This document shows, piece by piece, positions 46,013 to 55,870 of a DNA stretch of 64,000 nucleotides; the first letter of the stretch is position 1; the number at the start of each line of letters is the position of its first letter. Below the pieces are notes generated by a model, which was given only the letters and a program-made list of their open reading frames with translations, did no database searches and was not told where the DNA came from. A program made the position numbers and the translations under genes. Source of the DNA: Bradyrhizobium archetypum. GTDB lineage: Bacteria > Pseudomonadota > Alphaproteobacteria > Rhizobiales > Xanthobacteraceae. The stretch covers positions 181,993 through 245,992 of the forward strand of contig NZ_JAAVLW010000010.1 in assembly GCF_013114835.1 (NCBI RefSeq), in the 5' to 3' direction.

Positions 46013-48480
46013 ATGATACCGCGGATGCGGGCGCAAGGGCTCAGCGCCGGAAAAAGTTCGCTACGGCCTCGATGACCTCCATGCGCGACGGATGGCCGAG
46101 CGTCTTTGCGAAATCCTCATTCAGCAGATCGGCGGGTTACCCTGCCGCCTGCCGGCCCCGGTCGCGCCCTCGACGATGTTTTCCTGCTCCGCCTCATTGA
46201 GATCGTCGCGATCAGTGATCCAGGTCTGCAACAGCGCATCGCGTTCTCCCGGCGCGAGCGGCGTGGCATCGTCGGGCTCTTAGAGATCGCTCACGGCTCG
46301 TTCCATAGGTCGCGCTCCTTGATCTGGTCGGGATATATGCCTCGATGCGCGCTTCAAGATTGGCATCGCTGGTCGCCTGGGCTTCCAGCTTCATGATGTG
46401 AGCGACACGGCCAAGGTCCCGCATGGCGATTTTGCGCGCGCGCACGGCATGCTGCAGAAAGCTGTTCGCTACGAGGGCACAGACGAGCCTGTAGTCGAGC
46501 GCCTTGGCCGGCGCGGCGCAGCGTTTTGAGCTGAATTGCGCCGGTTGCCTCCAAGCGCTCGAGCGCCTCGACGCTTAGTGGGCGGATTGGAGCCGGCCGG
46601 CGAATTGCACGCGGTCATTCCCAAGGCCTCGCCTATGGCCCGGATCCAACCTTTTGGCGGCATGCGAACCGCTCGGCTGGTTTGAGCCAGTCTAGTCGTT
46701 CATCCAACCGCTGCGGGCGAGCGTCTTGACGTCATTTCTCATCTTCCAAACCGATTTCTTCGACCTTTCATCAGCCTATGACCTGATTTTGATTTATGAA
46801 ATCAGGATACAATGACTCTTCATCAAGAAAGATAAGATCACAACTTGATTCTATGACCAAATGGCCAATTTTGTGTAAAAACAATAGCTTGGTGCGGTCA
46901 GTTAAAGCACAAATCGGGGTCATTCGCCTACGATGGCTGCCGATGACAGATTCCACGCCCACGGAGACCCAGCCTAGCGCGGCGGGTGAAATGCCGCGGC
47001 CGACCGCGCCCGAATATTTCGATGAGCCTTCGCGGGTTCGACCCCGAGGAACATGCGCGCGCATTTGCCAACCTAGCCACGACGTATGTACACACTTTCA
47101 GCCGCTATATCGACTTCGGCCGCGCTTGACGGCATCACCATCGCCTCGACTACGCGCAAGCGCTCCTTCAGCTCAACCGCGGCTACGAGACCAAACACAA
47201 GCTCACCCCGTCGGAAGGCATCGTATGGGCGTCGCCATGACCCGGCCGTCATGCGCGACGGCACAGTTAAGAGCCACATGCTCTTGAATGCGGCGTCCTG
47301 CTTCTGCTCGAAGACGAGAACGAGTTCTACGAGCAAGCATTCCACACCCTGGCTAATGAATGCGCCATGTCGAAGTGACAGAACGCTTCAATGCGGCCTT
47401 CCGAGCCTGCCTCCTGCAGAGCAAGCACCCGAATGCACATGCGCAATACCGGTGGGAGATCATCAAGGCGTGTTGGGGCGAATATGCGGTGACGCAGATT
47501 CGCGGTCCTTTGGGCAGCGCCTAACCGACCGTTACGGGGAGACGTTCGTCACCGCACTTGGTGAGACGCGGCGCGCGAAAGCGCTAGTCAAGGCCTACCC
47601 GCTCCATGCGAATTTCGAACAGATCACGGCCGAGTCTATGACGAGCGGGCTCTCCTACGCGGCGGGCCCATTATAATGTCTGTGCGGGTTCGATGTTGAG
47701 CGGCGCCATGATCTGAGGACTTCATCATAGGGAGCACAGCACTCGACGAGGACGCGCCGACGCGGTGCGCTTGCGGCAATCACTTGGCCCTATCCGGCTC
47801 GGTATCAGCGGAGCCGATGGAATGACGATGTTTGATGTTTTCATGCGCCTTGGGCAGTCACTTCGATTCGGCCATGAATGGCCCCGAGATGCATCGACTG
47901 AAGAAGGTTAAGGAGCTTCCGTTCGGATGGGTGGTCGAATGCCAATACGTTTTGCCTTCTCGATTTCGGCTACCGCAGTTTCGCGCCCGTGTTGGGACGC
48001 AGACCTGGCAAAAGATTGAGCTGGAATACAGAAACCATCTGCCCGGTTCCAGTCTCATGGACTAGAACGTGACAAAGTCACTGCTTCAGCCTTAGCTGCC
48101 GCTCTGCGGCTTGCGATGGTCGCGCTGAATTTTGACTTGTCATGTTACTATTATGGCTCCAAAGGCCGCCGGCCTCGCGTACTCTTTCCCTCGGCTTATG
48201 CATTTTATGAATTATCGTGAGGAGAGCATCCACGGGCCTCGCGGGATCGCGCGAAGATTTCGAAGCCGCCCCACCCTTTGATCCACGGCTCCGTGACCGT
48301 GTCACCTCCGGGCTCCAGCATTTCCCGCTGCGCCTCTGAACGCGCGAACTCGCGATACGCGATCCTTTCGGCGGCTTGTCTAAGGAGGGTTGGGTTTTTC
48401 CCGATCTTCGCGAGTCCGGCTTGCGTCAAAGCCCCCGTTCAGCCAATTCTTTGATTCGTCGGTGTCATTCGGCCTGCAAT
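46013..48480. other. Decayed mobile-island DNA
   Basis: Fragments with protein character appear in changing frames: minus 46.2-46.5 kb (RARKIAMRDLGRVAHIMKLE); plus 46.95-47.4 kb (TDSTPTETQPSAAGEMPRPT, ARAFANLATTYVHTFSRYID, YAQALLQLNRGYETKHKL, LEDENEFYEQAFHTLANEC); plus 47.5 kb (LTDRYGETFVTALGETRRAK). None is intact. A perfect 8-bp hairpin (CCTGATTT/AAATCAGG, 46782-46806) precedes the plus-strand remnant and may be its operator or a terminator. I recognise none of the families. Confidence 0.4.
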
Positions 48481-48573
48481 ATTGCCCCCTAAGCCGGGGG
48501 ATCAGTGTCCAAAATTGCCTCCCTTTAGACTGATCTCTTGCTGCCTGCTTATGAATGAAAGCACGTGGTCGGG

Positions 48574-49330
48574 ATGCTGGTCGTGGAGACGATTGCGCGG
48601 ATACGGCGCGAGCACTTCATCAAGGGCAAGACGATCAAGGAGATCGCCACGTGACCTGAAGGTGTCGCGGAACACGGTCCGCCAGGTATTGAGGTCGGGA
48701 GAGAGCTCCTTCTAGTACGAGCGGCAAGTGCAGCCGCGGCCAAAGCTGGGATAATGGGCAGGAGAGCTTGACGGTGCCTGCGGTGAATGCGGCCAAACCG
48801 GCTCGTGAACAGCTGACCTTGATCCGATCTTCGAGGAGCTGCGCGGGCGTGGCTACGACGGCGGTTACGATGCCGTGCGGCGTTACGCCCGGTGGTGGAG
48901 CAAGGAGCGCGGGCGATCAACCGCTGCGCCTCCGCTGAGCTTTGCGCCGTCGAAGCGTGCCAACTCGACTGGTGTCACGAGGTGGCCTTGCTGAACGGCA
49001 CGACGGTGATGGTGAAGGCCGCCCATCTCCGGCTCTGTCATAGCCGCATGCTGTTCGTGCGGGCTTCTCCGCGGGAGACGCGGGAGACGGTGTTCGACGC
49101 CCATGACCAGGCGTTCGCCCGTTCAAGGGCACCTGCAGTCGCGGCATCTACGGCAATATGAAGGCCGCGGTGGAGGCGATCTTTGGCAGCAAAGATCGCT
49201 GCTACAATCGCCGCTTGCTGCAGATGTGTAGCCATTAGCTGGTCGAGCCGGATGCCTGCACGCCGGCCCGGGCTGGAAGAAGGGACAGAACCAGGTCGGC
49301 TGGTTCGGGCTGGACGATCGCTGAGCGACC
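48574..49330 (+). mobile_element. IS21-family istA transposase remnant
   Basis: From 48574 the DNA reads MLVVETIARIRREHFIKGKT, then LKVSRNTVRQVLRSGE, QVQPRPKLG, CQLDWCHEVALLNGTTVMVK, AHLRLCHSRMLFVRASPRET, CSRGIYGNMKAAVEAIFGSK and DRCYNRRLLQMCSH, in order but through many frameshifts and stops. This is IstA of an IS21-type element. The C-terminal third is missing. A possible istB scrap lies at 51.4 kb on the other strand. Confidence 0.75.
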
Positions 49331-49795
49331 ATCCGGCCCATCGCAAGTGTGCCGCTGCCGCCTATGGTGAGCGAAGCAGGCGAGCTTGGCAAAGCTGATA
49401 GCCGAGCGCGGCGGCCTAGGAGTTGCCCTCGTTCTCGGCCTAGACGGCAAGCGGCCACATGGGCCGCTTCTCGTTTGAAATTGCGGCAGGTTCGTCAGCT
49501 TTCGGACAGCCAGCCCGAATACAAGACCGTTGAAGTTAGCGGCGCGTGCTAGAATAGCGCTTGACCAGGACGGAGAAAGCGCAGCGTCACGTCGCTGCTA
49601 ACTTCAATTGCAGCGCGGGCGCCGTAGGGACAGCGTCGATTACGCAACAAACGCCGCTGAGTCGCGTCCGCGCTGCTTCCAGTCGCTGGACTGGGTCCCC
49701 AGGCCACTGGTGCCGTCAAGATCTGTCAGCCAATGACACGAATGGCCATGATGGTGTTTTTCATGCTCGTCGAACGGCTTGGGAGGTGGTGTGGC
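49331..49795. other. No gene; upstream flank of effector
   Basis: IS debris grading into unassigned sequence. Confidence 0.4.
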
Positions 49796-49826
49796 TCGTC
49801 AGCTTCTTGAAAGCTGGCCCTGATAG
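49796..49826 (+). promoter_or_regulatory. tts box (TtsI-binding promoter element)
   Basis: CGTCAGCTTCTTGAAAGC followed by TGGCCCTGATAG matches the tts box (CGTCAGCTT-N-TCGAAAGCT) with one mismatch in the core. It lies 35 bases upstream of the effector start at 49861. TtsI, itself induced by NodD and flavonoids, activates type III genes through this element. Confidence 0.8.
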
Positions 49827-49860
49827 TTGTGAATTTTTCGGGTGATCTGAGGAGGTGAGT

Positions 49861-51314
49861 GTGGACAAATCCAACATAACAGCTTGTTCGCAGGTGTCGC
49901 AGCCAATCGTGCAGGATGAGCAGACGGGACAACCCGAGCAGATGGTGTCTTTCGAACAAGGAGTGCGCCCGTTCCTCTCCGATGATCTCCGTGCGGAGTA
50001 TCGCCATCTGTCTGATGAGGATCGGCGTTTGATCGAGAATGCAATTCGTGCCGCCTTTGTGAAGGGGGAGGTGGACTTGGCATCCGGAGGCCGGTACGCC
50101 AACAATCTTGCCAGCTTCGCGGACAGTCTCGGAGCTAAGGGTCTATCGATGGTTGGCCTCAATACCAAAGAGCTGGAGGCTGAAAGAAAGGCCGGACACA
50201 ATCGCGGCACGTATTTACCTGCAGCGTTGAGATACCTTAGTAAGTTTCGTGATCCCGATGCATCTGCAGAAGCAGCGAGCTCACGGAAGCCTCGGGGTCG
50301 GCCAAAAATCAAAAATTTCGGAAATGAGCAGCTTATGGGCGGCCCTCCACCAAAACGTCGGCGACTGCTGGATGACGAGCCCCCTCATTTAAGGTCTCGG
50401 TCGATCCAGGGGAGCTTCGCAGACCGGAAGAGCGGCTGCATGAGGAGCTTCAGCCACAGCGCCATGCTGAGCCCGGGCCGTTGGCGCTGGTCGATCCAGA
50501 TCACTTCATTTTCGATCCAGTGCAATTCCCTCCAGCTGAACTTCGGCAGGTGCTAGATGAGGAACCCGCCGGGGCGCCATTCTTTAATGTCGATCCAGAG
50601 CACTTCACGCTCGATTCAGTTCAATTCTCTCCAGGTGAGCTTCAGCGATTGCTGGATGATGAACCCACGCGTTTCGAACAGCAAGTGCGCCCGAGCTCAC
50701 GGCAGCCTCAGAGTTCGCCCGACATCATAGATTTTCGGAATGAGCAGCTCATCGACGGCCCTTCAGCACAAGTTCGGCGACTGCTGGATGATGAGCACGC
50801 TCAGGTGACGGTCTCGGTCGATCCAGGGGAGCTTCGGGAATTGGAAGAGCAGCTTCGTGAGGAGCTTCAGCAACAGCGCGGTGCCGAGCCCGGGCCGTTG
50901 GCGCTGATCGATCCAGAGCACCTCACCTTCGATGCAGTGCAATTCCCTCCAGCTGAGTTTCGGCAGTTGCTAGATGATGAACCCGCCATGGCGCCATTCT
51001 TCAATGTCGATCCAGAGCACTTCACGTTCGATCCAGTTCAATTGCCTCCAAGTGAGCATCGGCGATTGCTGAATGATGAACCCGTGCCTAATGAAGCGGG
51101 TCCGCTGATACCCTTGTCGTTTTATGCACCCCCGGGCTGGCAACACGGGGACCAGTGGGCGCCGGAAGACCTCAAAGAAGGCATGCGCTTACACAACGTG
51201 CTGCCAAGTGTGCTTGAGCCAGAGAAAACTCTAACTCTCCGGGGCGTGAACTACACGGCCACTATTGGGCCGCCAGGCCTGGAGCACGAGATTTTTCTCC
51301 GCAGGACAATTTGA
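49861..51314 (+). pseudogene. Repeat-rich type III effector, single-base frameshift
   Basis: The GTG at 49861 has AGGAGG five bases upstream and a tts box before that. An N-terminal domain (LSDDLRAEYRHLSDEDRRLI, ASGGRYANNLASFADSLGAK) and a basic KPRGRPKIKN stretch (possible nuclear signal) are followed by repeats of the form DPEHFTFDPVQFPPxELRxLLDDEP. The first frame ends at about 50556; the rest (from about 50400) is one frame away. Alignment of the two longest repeats shows one base missing near 50388-50393. Restored, the protein has about 484 residues. The repeats and N-terminus recall nodulation effectors of the NopD/Bel2-5 group, but no protease domain follows; the C-terminus is FYAPPGWQHGDQW...LRGVNYTATIGPPGLE. 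Confidence 0.7.
50480..51090 (+). repeat. Tandem protein repeats in the effector (about 66-bp units in larger blocks)
   Basis: Units encoding [DH]PEHFTFDPVQFPPxELRQLLDDEP occur at about 50489, 50593, 50906 and 51007, in pairs separated by an acidic linker with QLREELQQQRGAEPGP. The pair plus linker is itself duplicated. DNA identity between units is high, making recombination and copy-number change likely. Confidence 0.75.
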
Positions 51315-51399
51315 CCAGTTTTGCCTGGCATAGCCTGCAGTCCTTCTCCGGGGGAGAACTTGGCGGCCCCGTGCGTTACATAACCCAAGCCTGGGAGCG

Positions 51400-51560
51400 A
51401 GGTGGTCAGCTTTGCTGATGAAGGGCTCGTGAAAGCAGGCCCGGCGCGCCCTCTCGTCGAGCAGGCTGTCAAGCTGGTCGCGGATGCGGGAAGCTGCAAT
51501 CGCGCCAGCATGGCGTCGAGCCGATCGTTCGGTGCTTCGGTTATCTTCTTTGCGCGGACC
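51400..51560 (-). mobile_element. Possible IS21 istB N-terminal scrap
   Basis: Minus-strand frames give DRLDAMLARLQLPAS and RIRDQLDSLLDERARRA, similar to the start of IstB-type ATPases (LLxRLKLxAIRDQLDSLLDEAARR). Only about 40 residues remain, frameshifted. Confidence 0.35.
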
Positions 51561-51599
51561 GTCAGAAGCTTCGTATTTGGCAAGAGGACCAAACAAGGG

Positions 51600-52026
51600 A
51601 TTGGTTGAGACGACCGCGGCAGCGTCGCTGCCGTAGTCGCCGGTCCGCAGACCTAGCGAATTGCGCCGGTAACATCGATCGTCCCGCTAACGCCCTGCCC
51701 TCGTTGCTGCCGACCCTGAGCAGTTGGCTTACCGCGCAAAGACTCACCTTTTCGAGGACGACAGAACATCAGTTTTCCGAGTTGAAATTGCTCAAGTTCG
51801 ACGTGTCATCCGGCATGGATCCGCGCCTGCAGCTCGCGTTGGCCAATTATTAGATTGGTACGCGAGGCTCCTCTTCGGTGCGTCGGTCCATCGAAATTAC
51901 CGCCTGCAATGCGATCTTCTGCTCGCTCTCCTTCGTGTCGGTACCCAGTTCGACTGCGTCCATATCGACGCCATCATGAACCGAATATCGGAACGTTGCG
52001 GAGAAAATGGACCATCGTAGTCAACG
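51600..52026. other. No recognised gene
   Basis: A plus frame at 51724-52020 contains YRLQCDLLLALLRVGTQFDC and looks partly protein-like, but has no ribosome site or known match. Confidence 0.35.
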
Positions 52027-52420
52027 TCAAAACGAATACGACACCTCTTTGTCAGCCTTGGCGATCTTCGGCCGAACGACAGCATCCCCACTCCCCCACT
52101 GGAGCGCAGAATCTAGGTTTTCTATCTCGAAATCGAGCGTGGAATAGCCGTCGATTTCCGGATCGAACGTCTCCAAAGGATTTGATCGCAGCTTCGATAT
52201 CAATCTTGAGTTCGGATTCCTCCCCGGGGGCGAGCAGCGCCATGCAACGCGCGACGACGAATGCCGCATCTCCATTGAAGTAATCTGGGGCCGCCGCGAC
52301 ATCGCAGACCACTATCAGCAGCTCAGATTGGCCGGCATAGTCCTGCCAATCGCGATCGGGGCTGACGACCAGCAGTAGCCTCGCATTGCGTGCCGCCCAG
52401 GCTTCGTGTGGAGAGCAGCG
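52027..52420 (-). pseudogene. Hypothetical protein, frameshifted
   Basis: Two minus frames join as one protein: AGQSELLIVVCDVAAAPDYF, NGDAAFVVARCMALLAPGEE and SELKIDIEAAIKSF, then ETFDPEIDGYSTLDFEIENL and SGDAVVRPKIAKADKEVSYS. The shift lies near 52175. Natural composition, family unknown. Confidence 0.4.
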
Positions 52421-52526
52421 CGAGCGCGTCGGGGAATTCGTTCTTCTTGGCTTCGCGGGAAGAGAAAGGCGCCAGCGGGATTACCACGACATGGGCCGCA
52501 CCTTATCAGATACGCGGGGCGCCCAG

Positions 52527-53810
52527 TTAACCGACGAGGCGCGTGATAGCTTCGGGCGCGTCGATGAACGCATAGGGATTGAAGAACTGGCGGCGCCACA
52601 GGAAATTCCGGTCGACCTCGCTGAGCGCGGCCTCGTCGCACACCTGCGCCCAACGTTCCTTGATGGTCTTAATTTGCGCGGTCGCGATAAGGATCGCTTC
52701 CCCCTCATTAAGCAGGAACAAGGGCGCGGCTTTCAGGCAGAGCGCGATTTGGCTCGCACGCTCCTGTCCCATGATCAACATGGCCTGCGATGCCTCCCCG
52801 CCCGTCCGATTCTGCGGACAGATGTCATAGGCGGGCGTAAGCGTAAGCTCCGCACCATTCCAGAACGCGGCGTGGTTGCGGGCGTGGTCGTCAGTGTTGC
52901 CGGACAGGATGTTGAACACGAGCCTGCCAAAGAGTTCCTTCAAGGTCTCTTTGGGCGACGTGAAGCGGTGACGAATGACGGTCGCAAGCTGCTCGTAGCT
53001 CGCGTAGCGGGCCATCATTTCGTCAAGCTCGAGCAGCGTGAGCGCCGAGACCATTGACTTGCGGCGCCACCCTTCCTGGGCTTTTTCATGGTCGAAGCGC
53101 TCGATAAGCAGCACATCCTTTCCAGCGGCGCGTTTGAGGGCCACGGGTGCGGCGGAGAGACCGATGATGGACGCAAGGCGCATGGCGACGAATTCGGCTT
53201 TCACCATGCCGAAGAGGTCGTTCTGGGACGAGAACTTCGCCACGAATTTCTTGTTGCCGGACGTGATCATGGCTTTTGGCCGCGCGCCACCGATGGAGCT
53301 CCCGTGGAGAAGCGCACGGTCGAGTTCGGCCGTCAGCGGCACACCTTTTTCAACCAGCGTTGCCGCATTCAGGAGTTCATCAAGCGACACTTCCGCGCCC
53401 TCGCGCGGTACATAGTTCAACGCAGACGCTTGAAAGTCGAGCGCGCCGATACGGTCCGATCCGGACTCCAGGAGATAGGTCAGTTCGTCAAGGCTGCCGG
53501 GATCAACATCTTTTCCGCCTGAGCCGAATTTGCGATTGATGATGATGCGGCGGCCCCACGCGTCGGGTGCCGCGTCGCGAATGCAGTTGGGCATGTTGAG
53601 CCCGTTCAGGAGCGGAAGGACGCCGCTGCGGAGCGGCAATTCCGGCTCATAAAGCGAGATGGCATTGTTCCGGCGCAGATAGCTCTGCCCGTAATTGTAG
53701 ACGAGTTGCTTGCCGCTCGCGGACAGGAGACCCGCGACGACAGGTTGCGTGCTGTCCGGCAACCAAACCCAGACATAGGCTTGGGTATGTTTTTGCTCAG
53801 AAGTCATCAT
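52527..53810 (-). CDS. hipA: HipA-like Ser/Thr kinase toxin
   Basis: A 427-residue HipA family protein. The N-terminal domain (AYVWVWLPDSTQPVVAGLL, RNNAISLYEPELPLRSG) is followed by the kinase core: nucleotide loop GSSIGGARPKAMI, catalytic NILSGNTDDHARNHAAF and metal-binding LTPAYDICP. Such kinases phosphorylate glutamyl-tRNA synthetase or other targets and induce dormancy unless bound by HipB. The ATG at 53810 overlaps the hipB end by 14 bases. Full length. Confidence 0.9.
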   Translation of the reverse strand: MMTSEQKHTQAYVWVWLPDSTQPVVAGLLSASGKQLVYNYGQSYLRRNNAISLYEPELPLRSGVLPLLNGLNMPNCIRDAAPDAWGRRIIINRKFGSGGKDVDPGSLDELTYLLESGSDRIGALDFQASALNYVPREGAEVSLDELLNAATLVEKGVPLTAELDRALLHGSSIGGARPKAMITSGNKKFVAKFSSQNDLFGMVKAEFVAMRLASIIGLSAAPVALKRAAGKDVLLIERFDHEKAQEGWRRKSMVSALTLLELDEMMARYASYEQLATVIRHRFTSPKETLKELFGRLVFNILSGNTDDHARNHAAFWNGAELTLTPAYDICPQNRTGGEASQAMLIMGQERASQIALCLKAAPLFLLNEGEAILIATAQIKTIKERWAQVCDEAALSEVDRNFLWRRQFFNPYAFIDAPEAITRLVG

Positions 53811-54147
53811 TGGGCTCGGTTCGCTGGCTGCGGATTGCCTTGGGAAGTAAGGCCATTACTTCGCGGTTGGATTCGACCTCGCGCGACATCGTCGCCGGGC
53901 CGGCATCGAACAGGCGCACGCCGACAATTGCCGCGGCCTCGAACACGGCACCAATGGCGCAGCCGGTATCGCCTGCCTCGATGCGTTGTATGAGGCCACG
54001 CGAGACCCCTGCCCGTTCCGCCAAGGCAGCAACCGTCATGTGGCGGTCAATGCGCCCCCGGCGGATGAGCTGCCCCAACCGGATCGCGGAATCCGCAGCA
54101 TAGGGTGAGACAGGACGGTTGGTCTTGGGCACATCTGCTCCATACAT
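53797..54147 (-). CDS. hipB: HipB-like XRE antitoxin
   Basis: A 116-residue Cro/CI HTH protein (RLGQLIRRGRIDRHMTVAAL, AERAGVSRGLIQRIEAGDTG). It neutralises HipA and represses the operon. The terminal residues overlap hipA. Three AT-rich related half-palindromes lie upstream at 54160-54255 and are the likely operators. Confidence 0.88.
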   Translation of the reverse strand: MYGADVPKTNRPVSPYAADSAIRLGQLIRRGRIDRHMTVAALAERAGVSRGLIQRIEAGDTGCAIGAVFEAAAIVGVRLFDAGPATMSREVESNREVMALLPKAIRSQRTEPNDDF

Positions 54148-54159
54148 AGGTCATAAAGC

Positions 54160-54256
54160 AAGCTTATGATCCATTTATAAGGCTACCTGGAACCGATGTC
54201 AAATTAACGATCCATAAATAGATCATTTCAGGGCTTGGTGATCTATTTATAACCCA
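54160..54256. promoter_or_regulatory. Operator repeats upstream of hipBA
   Basis: Three copies of a GATCyATTTATAA-type element: ATGATCCATTTATAA (about 54166), GATCCATAAATAGATC (about 54210, near-palindromic by itself) and TGATCTATTTATAA (about 54239). They bracket the expected hipB promoter, as HipB operators do. Confidence 0.6.
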
Positions 54257-54945
54257 CTCGACTGGGGAGCCCTCCTGCCTCACGACGGGCGCGCTCTTGA
54301 TCGAGCGTAAGCAGGGCCTAAGCGCTCGCACCATCGTTTAAGTTGCAGGCACGGCGGCGCCGTGTCCGCCCCCAGGGCGCGAACTGGCATTGCCCGTCCG
54401 AGCCGCGGCATCGAAGTCAGCGATGGTGTGCGATCTCAAATAATGAGCGAGGGCGGCTGGGAACAAGAGCGCCCCGGGTGCCCCGCCTTTGCCTCAGCTG
54501 AGGCGACCGCAAATTCCAGCAGCTTCTTGATCCGTGCGCCCTTCCCATGAACATTGCGATAGGCGTCACTCAAAAATCCTTCGATCTCGGTCAAGGCATT
54601 AAGCACGGGTACGGCGTCGTCTTCCGCGAAGGATTTCAGCGCCGAGCGCAAGAGCCGTTCCGCTGCCATTCCGCATAGCTGAAGAGGCGTGCGTGAATGA
54701 AATCGATGTCCAACGTTGCCTCTGCCGTTGATCAAACGATGCTCCGAGCGGATGCGCCGTTCTGGTCATAGAGTGGGAGCAACACTCAGCCAGACGATCC
54801 GATACTGTTCATCGCTGCTCTCGCCCCACGCGCGCGTCCTTATTAGCGAGCTTCGATTACAGCCTTTCCTCCAACGTTGCCATTGACGCGCATCTCTCCC
54901 ACGCGCGATCAATTTCTGCACTGCGCACATTTGATCATGATTTCC
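54257..54945. other. No intact gene
   Basis: A minus frame at 54436-54735 includes AERLLRSALKSFAEDDAVPV and EGFLSDAYRNVHGKGARIKK, which look like real protein, but start and end look random; possibly a remnant. Confidence 0.35.
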
Positions 54946-54980
54946 AAGCCTACAACCTAACGCAGCGTGAGCTTCAAGCT
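54944..54980 (-). promoter_or_regulatory. NolA-type promoter, copy 4
   Basis: On the minus strand TTGAAG (54977-54972) and TAGGCT (54952-54947) are 19 bases apart. The inner GCGTTAGGTTG and the flanking GC-TTGAA, GTAGGCTTG match the nolA promoter. It points away from the Omp gene at 55080 and toward the hip region. Directly downstream an ATG opens only a nine-codon frame (MIKCAQCRN). Confidence 0.6.
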
Positions 54981-55079
54981 GTCTCTTTTGAGTTAGTGTT
55001 GCGCTGCCGTTACAGCAATCTCAGATGACGTTGCTAAGACGCGCGCGGCCTGGGGGCCATCTAAAGGAAGAAACTGGAA

Positions 55080-55814
55080 ATGAAGAACTTGTTGCTTGTG
55101 ACTTGCAGCATCCTAGCGCTTGGCGCGGTTGCACCCGCATTCGGCGCGGATCTCGCTGCGCAGCCTGTCTATAAGGCGCCGCCGCCACCGCCGCAGGTCG
55201 CGGCCGCGATCTACGACTGGAGCGGTTTGTACATCGGTATTAACGGCGGTTGGGGCTTTAGCGACGCAACAGGTGGCACTGTGGGTGGCCAGATCGGCTA
55301 TCGCCAGCAGATGGGCCAGGCGGTGTTTGGTATCGAAGGTCAGGGCAACTGGGCTGATTTCAGCGGCTCCAATGTCAGCACTACCTTCCCGCTCAATACC
55401 AATCGCAGCACGACCGACGCGTTCGGCCTGATCACCGGCCTGATCGGCTACACCTCCAATAACGTTCTGCTTTACGCCAAGGGCGGTGCTGCGGTCATGA
55501 GCAACGCCTATCAGGTCACCTCAACCCTGACCGGCGCGCAGGTGGCGAGCATCGACAATACGCGTTTGGGCGCAGCGGTCGGCGCTGGTGTGGAGGTCGG
55601 ATTTGCGCCGAACTGGTCGGTCGGCGTCGAGTACAACCACCTGTTCATGCCGGATGCCAACGTGAGCTTCGCCACGGCCGCTGGTGGGCCCCCTCGCGGT
55701 CCCGATAATGGCGGTCAGCCGACGGTGGTCGCGACCGATCGCATCCGCCAGGATTTCGATCTCCTGACCTTGCGGCTCAATTACAAGTTTAGCCCGCCGG
55801 TTCTCAAGTACTGA
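55080..55814 (+). CDS. Outer membrane beta-barrel protein, Omp25/RopB-like
   Basis: A 244-residue eight-stranded barrel protein. Signal peptide residues 1-22 (MKNLLLVTCSILALG to AFGA). Then a proline-rich linker (YKAPPPPPQ) and WSGLYIGINGGWGFSDATGG, the usual start of rhizobial Omp25-type proteins. The C-terminal strand ends LRLNYKFSPPVLKY. It sits in the outer membrane, probably structural. It has its own transcription unit and a strong terminator. Confidence 0.9.
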   Translation: MKNLLLVTCSILALGAVAPAFGADLAAQPVYKAPPPPPQVAAAIYDWSGLYIGINGGWGFSDATGGTVGGQIGYRQQMGQAVFGIEGQGNWADFSGSNVSTTFPLNTNRSTTDAFGLITGLIGYTSNNVLLYAKGGAAVMSNAYQVTSTLTGAQVASIDNTRLGAAVGAGVEVGFAPNWSVGVEYNHLFMPDANVSFATAAGGPPRGPDNGGQPTVVATDRIRQDFDLLTLRLNYKFSPPVLKY

Positions 55815-55839
55815 TCACTGCGTTCAAGCGGCAAAGCGA

Positions 55840-55870
55840 AAGCCCCGGCCCTCAGGCCGGGGCTTGTTTT
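55840..55870 (+). terminator. Rho-independent terminator of the Omp gene
   Basis: An 11-bp perfect stem AAGCCCCGGCC / GGCCGGGGCTT with a CTCA loop, followed by GTTTT. It lies 26 bases after the stop codon. Confidence 0.9.

Noticed and set aside
49491..49515. CGTCAGCTTTCGGACAGC, a second tts-like element 300 bases before the effector
   Set aside because: Lacks the TCGAAAGCT half with correct spacing and has no start codon context; the element at 49796 explains the effector.
49796..51314. Effector repeats as a CRISPR or TAL-type array
   Set aside because: Repeats are in-frame protein repeats with variable linkers, not short DNA repeats with unique spacers, and they lack the 33-35-residue TAL repeat signature.
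54436..54735. Minus-strand frame of 99 codons as a gene controlled by promoter copy 4
   Set aside because: The inner part looks protein-like but the start is poor and the promoter is more than 200 bases away; not enough to call.
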